NCBI GenBank assembly: GCA_023212725.1
Contig: JALBYF010000041.1
Coordinates: 113,810 to 177,809 of the forward strand
Length of the DNA: 64,000 nt
Direction: 5' to 3'
Source of the DNA: Tranzscheliella williamsii
Taxonomy: Eukaryota; Basidiomycota; Ustilaginomycetes; Ustilaginales; Ustilaginaceae
In this document: piece by piece, positions 9,337 through 17,660 of the stretch
How positions within the stretch are numbered: the first letter of the stretch is position 1
Layout of the letters: every line of letters starts with the position of its first letter
Made by a program: the position numbers and the translations under genes
Notes under the pieces: generated by a model
Told to the model about the DNA's origin: nothing
The model's input: only the letters and a program-made list of their open reading frames with translations
The model's database searches: none

Positions 9337-10205
9337 TCACCACTTCTCGACCGAGGGTCTGAGGTCGATCTCGTGGGCCCAGACACTGCGGGGCTGGCGA
9401 GCGGTGTCGAGGTAGACCTGGGCGATCGCGTCGGGATCCATGCGCGATTCGGCGTCGTAGTTGGTACTGAGAAAGCGGTCTGTGCGTTCGGTGACGATGA
9501 TGCCGTCGATGATGAAGTGGGCGACGTGGATGCCTTTGGGGCCCCACTCGCGAGCCAGGCTCTGGCCGATGGCGCGCAGGCCGAACTTCGCGGCGGCGAA
9601 AGCGGAGAACTTGGCGCTTCCCTTCAGCGATGCGGTGGCGCCGGTGAGGAAGACGTTGCCGCGCGCTGCCTTTGGGTCTGCCTTGTCTGTCTCTGTTCCT
9701 GCAGCGATGGCTTCCACTATGGCCTGCGAAAACGCGAAGCCGCCGACGCTGTCATCCAGGCGGGAAGGCGCAGCGGCGGCATCGTCAGCGCACAGAGCAG
9801 CGGCGCCATGCCGCAAGGCGGTACTTACACTTGGATCTGCAGAGCATCGTTTAGCTCGCTCGTCTTCGTCTCTAGGAACGGTCGGATGGCGAAGCCGCCG
9901 CCGGGGTTGAAGATGCCCGTGTGGATCCGCGCGCCCTGCTGGCCCAGGTCGGTCTGGATCTGCGAAATCGCGCTCCGGATCGACGCCTCGTTCTGCACAT
10001 CCACCGCGTACGCCGCCGCCCGCCCGTGCCTGCCCGAGGACGAGTTGATCTGCGTGGCAAGCATCTCCACCCGCTCCTTGCTGCGCGACAACAGCGCCAC
10101 CGGATGCCCCTGCTCTGCAAACGTTCGCGCCAAACTAAACCCCAGCCCCGGCCCCGCTCCAGCCACAACTACAATCTGCTTGGCGGCGGCGGTGGCGGTC
10201 GACAT
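9337..10205 (-). CDS. Short-chain dehydrogenase/reductase family protein lacking the catalytic Tyr (two exons)
   Basis: Exons 10205-9829 and 9748-9337 are joined over an 80-base intron (donor GTAAGT, acceptor GACAG) to give 262 residues. The start MSTATAAAKQ is chosen because the dinucleotide-binding strand follows directly; the frame upstream is low-quality. The Rossmann motif reads GAGPGLG, with the expected strand VDVQ and an NPGG in place of NAG. The usual YxxxK active-site pair reads FxxxK in the sequence SAFAAAKFGLRA, so the catalytic Tyr is Phe. The downstream GPKGIHVAHFIIDG matches a known atypical SDR subgroup in which Phe is normal. The substrate is unknown, and it may be a non-classical oxidoreductase or a binding protein. 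Confidence 0.85.
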
Positions 10206-10292
10206 GTTCACCAACTCTGTTTGGACGGTGGGCTCGCAGATATTGCTGACAAAAGGCGCAAGCGGTAATGTGCGTCGTCTCGATGCGGAACA

Positions 10293-10316
10293 CATACACA
10301 CATACATCTGATATGT
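10293..10316. repeat. Inverted repeat ACACATA/TATGTGT
   Basis: Seven-base arms ACACATA and TATGTGT are separated by seven bases, about 90 bases upstream of the dehydrogenase ATG and next to a TATATATA run. It could be part of the core promoter. Confidence 0.5.
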
Positions 10317-10626
10317 GTATATATATCCGACCGTCTGCTTGCACCGCTTCTCCAACGGGATGTGGAGCTTACATCACGTCACACCCGTGCGCCAGCCTAT
10401 CTCCGGCCTTCTTATGAGAGTATCCACCCAGATCGTTACTGCCCCTTACGCCATACCCTGACTTACGGCTTTGCGTCTGATGAACACCCAATGCCGCCTC
10501 GATGAGCCGTCATTCGGGTTCGCCAACGATCATGCCCCCATGGTCGAATCACTTCTGAAAACTCACCGTTGTAAATGCGCGTAGTAAAACCGCCCTGAAA
10601 AAGAGCATAAAACCTACGAGGCGCAT

Positions 10627-10656
10627 CACCGGCACACCATCGGCACACCATCGGCA
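10627..10656. repeat. 11-base tandem repeat (CGGCACACCAT)
   Basis: About 2.7 copies of an 11-base unit, CGGCACACCAT, read head to tail in non-coding sequence. Confidence 0.7.
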
Positions 10657-10865
10657 GTTGACGGCTGCGCTAGACGATCCGCAACCGGCATCGAAATAGA
10701 TCATATCTGATGACTAGCAATAAGAAGGATTCACCATGAAGAAGTTTCCGCGATAATAGGTTTGGGTAATGTGGATGTGAAGATAATGCCGACGGAGGAA
10801 GCGGTTCCGGTGAATGTTTACGGTGGCAGGGATTGGGAGCCAGTCAGTGCAAGATGGGAGACGCA

Positions 10866-12938
10866 TCACTTGACCTTGGGAGGCTCGACGGGAGGTACAC
10901 AGAAGCGACCGTACAACGATAGCACGGCATAATGCAGGCCATGGGCGACCTCTACCTGGAAAGGAGCGTAAGGTACGCGTTCGCCGTCTATGCTGATCAG
11001 GCCTCCATTTTTCAGCCTTTTGTCGCCCTCTTTGCGCCGGGGCGTCACCCGAAGTGCCTCGACTTTCATGTAGGTCATCACCTTCTGGTAGATCACCTGA
11101 CCCGATTCAGCATATCCGCTTTCGGGGACCTTGGAGCCTCGCCCGCCAGCATGGAGGATCATGGAAACGTCGATGGTGCCATCGTGTGGCAGAGCGTACG
11201 GAAACTGCATCAGGTCGCGACTGACAAATGGCACCTTGCCCGCGTACAGGCTGGCAATAGGCTCCTGGATTCGATACCACTGCTGCTCATCGCTGCCATT
11301 GTTTCCTTGGGCTGAAACGCTGGCCCCGGCATCGTGACCTTGCTGCGTCCTGGAGGCGGATTTATTGATGATCGAGTGGGGCCAGGAAGGATCGCTGAGG
11401 TCGAAGGGTGGTGGGCATCTTCCTTCGTCTAGGAGCGGCTCTGTAACCGACCCGTGCCTTAAGGGTGTGTGCATCGACGTGGATCCGATTTCGTCGCCGT
11501 GCGCATCGGGTTCTGGGATGACACTGGGACTTGTTTGCGTTTGGTCCCCGGTCATGGCTGCAGACGGCTCACTGCCACTCGTCCGACTTTCTGGAGCTGT
11601 CCTGGTTGTAGCGTAGTGGTCCTCTTCGTGGAATCGCGCGACGCGTTGGCGCAGTTCAGCCTTGTTCTTGCTGCCCTTACGACCTAGCTTGATGTCAATG
11701 TCGACTTCACATGCGGCATTGCGAAGAACCGAGGTTGCATAGCCCACTACGAAGCGTGTGTCGCCAAGTGCCCTGAGATGTTCTGTGCCAAGGTCGAGAT
11801 CGGCAAACATGCCGATAGCTTGCGAGAGGAACGAGTAGTATTGCACGAAGGGCCGCGAAGGAGCGTCGATCAAGCGAGCGACATCCTGCGACTCTGGCGA
11901 GGTGCTGACAGTGCCATTGATGGCGGTCTTCTTGGCTTGGATAGAAGCCGCCAGTGGTGAGGTGCCCGGTGTCTTTGTTCCAGGCGGGAAGGCAGAAGCT
12001 GGCTGTGTGACAGTCAAGAGGTCAAGGTCCATTGGTCTCCCTTTGATGAGATTGAGCGAGGCGAGTGCCAGACTGAAGCCTTGCTCGGCTCCCATCAGGT
12101 TGATGGCCATAGCGTTGCCACTGCCCGCTGGTATCGGAGCCAAGGGTATTTGCAGTGCCTTTTTGGCGTCGGGTCGATCAGCGAATCCATTCAACACTTC
12201 ATGCAGCAATCCATCGCCACTGACGAGGCCGACTGCGTCGTAGTCTTCCACCTTTAGTTGCTTGGCAATGTCGAATCCGTGCATGTGATGAGTGGTAACA
12301 GTAACGTCGAGCTGACAGCCAGCCGCTTCGAGAATGGGTCGGACGCGGCTCTCAAAGAGCTGTCTTGCTTTTCCAGGGCCTCCAACCGGATTGATGAGCA
12401 ATTTGATCCGTCGATACGGTGTCACGTCTCTATAAGCCTTGGCCATGACGGCTGCCACCCAAGCGCTCGCTTTGGTTTCCATACCTTGGCCGTCTTTGGC
12501 GCCAACAAGACGGGCCTCAATCTTGACCAGGCGAAGGTTAGCGCAAGGGCCTTCGAGTTGCTCTTTCAGGCGCGAGGCACGTTGCTTGGCGGGTAGCGCC
12601 TCGAACGAGTCCTTGTCCATTGTCTCCATACATTTGGGCTGTGGTCTGCTCTTTTTGAAGAACGAAAAGCCAGTGGAAGGAGCCGCGGGTTTGTGTATGG
12701 GAGGTGATAGGAGGCGGACGAGCAACGAACCGCCATCCGAGTCGGCTACGAAGGAGGCATGGAGTACTAGCGCCAGAGGGACACGGATGTGAGCTCGCTC
12801 GCCGTCTGCCGGTCCAGCTGCATGATGGCCTCGAAGGACGGTAAGAAACTCATGGTCATGGCCAAGACAGGCTGACTTGCCATCTATCGAAACAGCAAGG
12901 AGAGCCGTCGAAGGCTGTGTCACGTTCTCTCCGCCCAT
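10866..12938 (-). CDS. Sphingoid long-chain-base kinase (LCB4/LCB5, sphingosine kinase family)
   Basis: A 690-residue intronless ORF. It phosphorylates sphingoid bases (dihydrosphingosine, phytosphingosine) with ATP, at membranes. The DAGK/SPHK catalytic domain starts around residue 177 with RRIKLLINPVGGPGKARQLF. It continues with the nucleotide-binding motif SGDGLLHEVLNGF and the PAGSGNAMA motif typical of sphingosine kinases. A Ser/Thr-rich insertion of ~130 residues (about 440-570) separates the middle and C-terminal conserved blocks, as in other fungal LCB kinases. The C-terminal block ends near LISIDGERVPYAPFQVEV. The N-terminal ~170 residues are less conserved. Two paralogues exist in yeast, so LCB4 and LCB5 cannot be told apart here. 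It diverges from RIB7 across 832 bases. Confidence 0.93.
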   Translation of the reverse strand: MGGENVTQPSTALLAVSIDGKSACLGHDHEFLTVLRGHHAAGPADGERAHIRVPLALVLHASFVADSDGGSLLVRLLSPPIHKPAAPSTGFSFFKKSRPQPKCMETMDKDSFEALPAKQRASRLKEQLEGPCANLRLVKIEARLVGAKDGQGMETKASAWVAAVMAKAYRDVTPYRRIKLLINPVGGPGKARQLFESRVRPILEAAGCQLDVTVTTHHMHGFDIAKQLKVEDYDAVGLVSGDGLLHEVLNGFADRPDAKKALQIPLAPIPAGSGNAMAINLMGAEQGFSLALASLNLIKGRPMDLDLLTVTQPASAFPPGTKTPGTSPLAASIQAKKTAINGTVSTSPESQDVARLIDAPSRPFVQYYSFLSQAIGMFADLDLGTEHLRALGDTRFVVGYATSVLRNAACEVDIDIKLGRKGSKNKAELRQRVARFHEEDHYATTRTAPESRTSGSEPSAAMTGDQTQTSPSVIPEPDAHGDEIGSTSMHTPLRHGSVTEPLLDEGRCPPPFDLSDPSWPHSIINKSASRTQQGHDAGASVSAQGNNGSDEQQWYRIQEPIASLYAGKVPFVSRDLMQFPYALPHDGTIDVSMILHAGGRGSKVPESGYAESGQVIYQKVMTYMKVEALRVTPRRKEGDKRLKNGGLISIDGERVPYAPFQVEVAHGLHYAVLSLYGRFCVPPVEPPKVK

Positions 12939-13770
12939 CTCCTGATTCTAAGTTCCGGATGTCGTGACACTGACGCAATGTCTGCTGGTACCCGCGCAAG
13001 CTGAGCGACAGATCAGCTGTTGTTCACCTGCAGCTAATGGATGATGGAACGATGACAAGTGAGAGTTTTGGGATTCTGTGCAATCGTCCGCATGGTCGAG
13101 TGGGATGGGCGTGCAAAGATCTATTGGACCCTTTCCACGCCTCGCCTGCCCGATTATCGGCGTAAAGCGGCGTTGTAGTTTGCCTTTTCTACGTACACAG
13201 CGCCGTGACCGCGTTTAGCAGCGATCATGGAGCGGCGCTAAGCAAGAAGACCGGTAACACAGTAGCATGACCGAACAGCAAACCTTCTACGCTCAGAGAC
13301 CACCAACGACAAAAGGTTAGGGAGCCTCACTGTGGTTGTGTCGCTCACAAAGTAACACAGTTGTGAGAGAAGGCTCGTGCACGGAACAACCACTCGTCAC
13401 TCACCTCACACTCACACTTACATCTCGAGAGACATCCATCTATCTGCTTTCACCACTACATCCCTCAGTGGCTGACCCAAGGTCGAGCAGAAACGCCTAG
13501 AACTCACGTCGCAGCGCGTGGAGTCTTTATCTTGGTAGCGACACTCTGGCTCTCTTGCCATTAGTAGCGTCACTCTGGTTCCACTGCTGCAGACTTGCTG
13601 CGATTCCAAGGTTGACTGTCACTGCATACGACGCTGATTGCTGGTCGTGCTCTACGGGTTTGTCGGAGGCGTCCGCCGGCCCTACCTTGGGCTCCGCCGC
13701 GTTACTATCCTGTCTGCCGTGTGCTGCGCTCGCCTTGTGCTGCGGAGAGCTACAAGATTTCTCATTCGAT
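12939..13770. other. Divergent promoter region between the LCB kinase and RIB7
   Basis: 832 bases between two divergent starts. The RIB7 frame stays open upstream to an ATG at 13555, but that extension has no family resemblance. A CA/CT-rich patch lies near 13390-13430. No RNA gene is seen. Confidence 0.5.
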
Positions 13771-14568
13771 ATGACCATAGACGCCCCTAACAGCAACCAG
13801 ACGGCAGAGGCTGAGCAACATGCGGCTTCCTTCCTGAGTCGAGAACTTGTCTTTGCGAATCCAAGCGCGGATAGACGTCCTCATGTGACACTCACTTTCG
13901 CACAATCTTCCGATGGCAAGCTGGCGGGGCCAAATAAGAAACAACTTGCGCTAAGCAGCAAGGAAAGCATGCTCATGACCCATACCCTGCGGTGCTTGCA
14001 CGACGGAATTATGGTCGGTATCGGAACCGTGTTGAACGATGACCCGCAGCTCAATGCCAGGCTGCTGTCGCATCCGCCTCCCGTGGCTCGACTTCCTAGG
14101 CCCATCGTCCTTGACTCTTCGCTTAGGATACCCTTGGATAGCAGGCTCATCCGCAACCTTTCATCAGGCATAGGACGCCGACCATTAGTCCTTTGCTCAT
14201 CAGCTGCATCCATAGAGCGCCGAGCCAATCTGGAAAGAGCGGGCGCAGAAGTAATGGATGTGGAACCTGCGCAAGGCGGAAATGGATTGAACTGGCTGTC
14301 GCTTCTGCACGTCCTTCACAAGGCCGGCATTAGGAGGCTGATGGTCGAAGGTGGCGCGGCTGTGATTGACAGCCTGATGCAACAGCAAGTCTATATCGAC
14401 GCCCTACTGGTTACTGTCTCTCCCACAACCGTTGGTCCGTCGGGTTTCGCATTCTCTACACCTCTGCCAGCAAAGAACATGGATGGTGACAGCGCCGCCG
14501 CATGGTCTTCGGCCCAGAACGACAAATTTGGTTGCGACGATGTGATCATCTGGCAAAAAGCGTCATAG
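13771..14568 (+). CDS. RIB7: 2,5-diamino-6-ribosylamino-pyrimidinone 5'-phosphate reductase (riboflavin pathway)
   Basis: A 265-residue protein when started at the ATG at 13771 (MTIDAPNSNQ). An in-frame ATG at 13555 would add 72 unconserved residues and is not preferred. It carries the RibD C-terminal reductase domain: HVTLTFAQSSDGKLAG, then TLRCLHDGIMVGIGTVLNDDP with NARL, and the late MVEGGAAVIDSL motif that binds NADPH. It reduces the ribose side chain of the diaminopyrimidine, the fungal order of riboflavin synthesis. The length matches yeast Rib7. No riboswitch-like structure is evident upstream. Confidence 0.93.
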   Translation: MTIDAPNSNQTAEAEQHAASFLSRELVFANPSADRRPHVTLTFAQSSDGKLAGPNKKQLALSSKESMLMTHTLRCLHDGIMVGIGTVLNDDPQLNARLLSHPPPVARLPRPIVLDSSLRIPLDSRLIRNLSSGIGRRPLVLCSSAASIERRANLERAGAEVMDVEPAQGGNGLNWLSLLHVLHKAGIRRLMVEGGAAVIDSLMQQQVYIDALLVTVSPTTVGPSGFAFSTPLPAKNMDGDSAAAWSSAQNDKFGCDDVIIWQKAS

Positions 14569-15202
14569 CTAACAGACCCGCTTCATCGACGTATCGACAT
14601 AATATCCAACTCACCAAATCCAATGTGGTTCCGCTTTGATCCAACAGAGGTAAGCTGTACATCACGTAAGCGTGGGGCGAGATAGCCACGATGTGCCTGG
14701 TTGTCTATCGACCACGTCCGCAAACGTGTCCCTCTGCACTACGACTGCCACGACATGAGCCAAGTATTGTGCTCATCTCCACCGGGCCTTTGGATCGATA
14801 TGATATGTGGTGATTTGTGGCACCCATGCGTCTGCTCTCGGCGAGATCTGGGCCGACGGCGTTGAGCACTTCAGACCGTTAGGCAGATCTCTTCCTCTGG
14901 CTTCGTTGTGGGAGGCACTCCTTTTCTCTAATCTGGATCACGCCGTTTCCAAATGGAGCGTGCGGCGTCGACACTAGCTACCATTCCACCCGCTAATTCC
15001 AACTATGAATTGAAGAGGAGAAGAGGAAGTCTTACACTCGCACGACAACATCACGATGGCCAAGTTGACTGTCGTTATAAGGCAAGGTCTTGTACAGTTG
15101 ATGGGGTCGTGCTTTCTCCGCTGGGTAAGCTCCTGGCACAGAGTCGCTGTGCGGCAATGGTTCTTCTGCCATCCTGAGGCACTCGGATTGCTGGATTCGG
15201 AC
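14569..15202. other. Convergent 3' region between RIB7 and the kinesin
   Basis: 634 bases downstream of two convergent genes. No coiled-coil or other coding extension of the kinesin is found here on the minus strand. Confidence 0.5.
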
Positions 15203-16567
15203 TTATGATCGAGGCCCGCCGCCCGCCCCACCGATCAAATCCCCGTACTTCAATGTATTCAAGGTGGCACTAAACTGGCTTTCCTCTTCCGATACCGTGA
15301 GGATCATGGCACTTGAACTTCCCTTTGCTGCCTCAAAATGGCTTCTAAGCAACATTGTCAGCGGGCTGCCCCGGTACGGAATCCGGCTCTGACCGAGCGC
15401 CCTTGCACGGATCACCTCCTTTAGCGAAAAAAGATCTGAGTTGATTTGTCGCCCTTGTTTCTGCTCCTGCGGCGATTGCTTAGGCAGCAAGGCAGTCGCC
15501 TTGTCAAAGTACTCGGAGCCTGCAAGGTCGCAAAAGACCAACTTGCCGCCGAGACAGGAGTGTGGGGTGTTTTCAAAGCAGGCTTCGATTTCGTGGGCAG
15601 CGCGCTCGAGGCGGTCTAGGCACTTTTGCTTTTCAGCCTCAGCGGCATCGATGCGTGCTTGATTGACTGGACGGAGTGGGTTAGGTGCGTATGTACCGTC
15701 ATCGTTACGGATGAGAGAGGCGGTTTGTTCCTCTATGTAGATATCTGTAGCCGCTTTTCCTACCGGGACAAGCTCAGCTTCACGGCCAATGAGCTCGGAG
15801 CGGGCTGCTAGGAGGGGGGCGTTGATAATCTCGAGTTCAAGTATGGCGTGGGTGCGTGAACTACTGGAGTGGATGGTGGAGGAGCCGATGGTCCGTGTAG
15901 ATAGTCCGGAGAGCACTGTCTGTCGTAGGGAAGAGAAACTCCAGCACGGCTGAGCTACGATGGGTTGGACAAGAACCTTGCCGTCAGGGAGAAGTTGCGT
16001 CGGGCCCCGGACGTGAGTACATCCATCGTGCCCTTCGCGGATGTGGCATGGAGAGCCATTGTTGAGCAGGTCGTGCGCGGTTTTGCCTCTGACTTCGTAG
16101 AGGCGTACGACGACGCCAAAGGCGTCTTGAATACCATTTTCTTCGTTGTTGATTCTGTCAATAGCGGCGAAGAGCTCGTGTGCTGCTGCTAAGCACAGAC
16201 CAAGATGCTCGGTCTTGTTAAAGTCGTACCCAAGAATTGTGTGTGTCTTGCCGCTGCCAGAATGACCATATGCAAAAAAGTTGCAGGTGGCCCCTTTTAG
16301 GGCATGTGGGATCGTAGGTGCAACTACGGATCTGAAGATGTCAATGTTGACGGAGTTGCTGGCGAAGGTCTGTGTAAAGGAAGGTCCGCTTGTCCATTTG
16401 GTGGTCCGGTTCGAAGTGCTTCGCGATGAGATAGATATGCTTTCTTTACCTCCATGGTCTGTAACGCTGTGTTCGAGAGGACGTGCAGAATCATTGTCAG
16501 CTGGTAGTGGCCGCCATCTAACATAGGTCTTAAAGACAGAGCCGTGATCTTGTTTTGCAACCGTCAT
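15203..16567 (-). CDS. Motor-only kinesin-like protein
   Basis: A 454-residue intronless ORF that is nearly all motor domain. Motifs in order: β1 TYVRWRP, P-loop GHSGSGKTHT, switch I SSSSRTHA, switch II DLAGSEY, then INSDLFSLKEVIRA and IPYRGSPLTMLLRSHF, ending LNTLKYGDLIGGAGGGPRS at the point where a neck would begin. No coiled coil, tail or second domain is present, and the stop follows at once. About 75 extra residues sit between switch I and switch II, including a basic/acidic segment EAEKQKCLDRLERAAHEIE. The Asn usually seen before switch I is missing. The LKEVIRA pattern recalls kinesin-13, but assignment is uncertain. The ATPase residues look intact, so a microtubule-depolymerising or adaptor role is possible but unproven. 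Confidence 0.85.
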   Translation of the reverse strand: MTVAKQDHGSVFKTYVRWRPLPADNDSARPLEHSVTDHGGKESISISSRSTSNRTTKWTSGPSFTQTFASNSVNIDIFRSVVAPTIPHALKGATCNFFAYGHSGSGKTHTILGYDFNKTEHLGLCLAAAHELFAAIDRINNEENGIQDAFGVVVRLYEVRGKTAHDLLNNGSPCHIREGHDGCTHVRGPTQLLPDGKVLVQPIVAQPCWSFSSLRQTVLSGLSTRTIGSSTIHSSSSRTHAILELEIINAPLLAARSELIGREAELVPVGKAATDIYIEEQTASLIRNDDGTYAPNPLRPVNQARIDAAEAEKQKCLDRLERAAHEIEACFENTPHSCLGGKLVFCDLAGSEYFDKATALLPKQSPQEQKQGRQINSDLFSLKEVIRARALGQSRIPYRGSPLTMLLRSHFEAAKGSSSAMILTVSEEESQFSATLNTLKYGDLIGGAGGGPRS

Positions 16568-17401
16568 CCTGGAGGTGGTGATGTCATCATCCAGGGCCTA
16601 GCATCCTCGAGACGTTGGCTGACATCCTACAAACGTTGGCTGGGCGAGCATTCACATTCACATAATGCATCACACACTGGTTGCGTTGGATGTCTTAGAG
16701 GGGTGTGTTAGGTCGAAAGTTACGCATCAAACAGGGTTCAATACTATGACTACCAGCTCCAGCGTTTAGTTCGCCAGTCCTGCGGCGGAACCGGCCTGGA
16801 CCTTTCAACCAGCTACCTGCGCTCTGACACCAACCGATGGAACGAAAAATGGCTTTTACAGGGGTTTTAGCGTCGGTATAATCTGAACGTACCTTGACTT
16901 TAACCGATGATGGGGTGGGATGACTTGCCCTTATTTACACCGAAAAAGAAACTGAACTGCACGCTTTACAGGGACAGAAATCAGGGGCTTGGGGATGTGC
17001 TTTGTATTTCGGTTTGAGAGCGCAAAGGCGAAACCAGTTGAATCGTAATGTCAGCGTAGTGACCGAGGATAAGGCAGTTAGCTGCACTTCTCTCTTTTAG
17101 AGCGAATTGGTGCTGCAAGGCGGTGGTCATCAAGGCCGCTTAAGTTCCGCTCGTCATTGTTACAAGCTGGATGCCGTTTCTGCCGCTTCGGGTCAAGTAA
17201 AGTGGCAACAGGGTACAGGCAACTGCCTTGCCAGGCCGGAAAGAGATTCGCTACACGGTTGACTGGCACACGAGCACGGCCTCGCTACACATTAATATTA
17301 TAATCGAACCTTGGCGAACATGGGTGACCTTAGCGTAAGGACTGGCTCGCGAGCTGCCCCTGCCCGCCACTGGATGCGCGCGCGATTAAGATTTTTAGGA
17401 C

Positions 17402-17445
17402 TGCGCACACGCGATCCGAGGTTTCGAAATTGCGCACATTGCGCA
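17402..17445. promoter_or_regulatory. Cluster of three TGCGCA palindromes
   Basis: TGCGCA occurs at 17402, 17431 and 17440, with related TTGCGC and CTGCGCG strings just after. The clustering in non-coding DNA suggests binding sites. The factor is unknown. Confidence 0.3.
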
Positions 17446-17632
17446 ACTTTGCGCTCATCGGTTTTCCGTAAAGCATCAGACTGCGCGTCTACATGCATCA
17501 GCCAAGTTACGTGTGGCTGGAACCCTCATACAGCCCTTACCTCAGTACTGTAAGGCTGTGACGGTCGCTGCCATATTGTAATCAAATGCTGCACCAGGGC
17601 GGCGCGTCAGATGCTCTTCCGGATCTCACACT

Positions 17633-17660
17633 CCTCGTCATAGACGCCTCGTCATAGACA
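17633..17660. repeat. 14-base tandem duplication
   Basis: The unit CCTCGTCATAGAC(A/G) is repeated twice head to tail. It has no coding context. Confidence 0.5.

Larger units (their letters stand above)
10206..10865. other. Intergenic region upstream of the dehydrogenase gene
   Basis: 660 bases between the dehydrogenase start and the end of the sphingoid-base kinase gene. It contains an AT-rich inverted repeat and a short tandem repeat, listed separately. No coding signal is seen. Confidence 0.5.
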
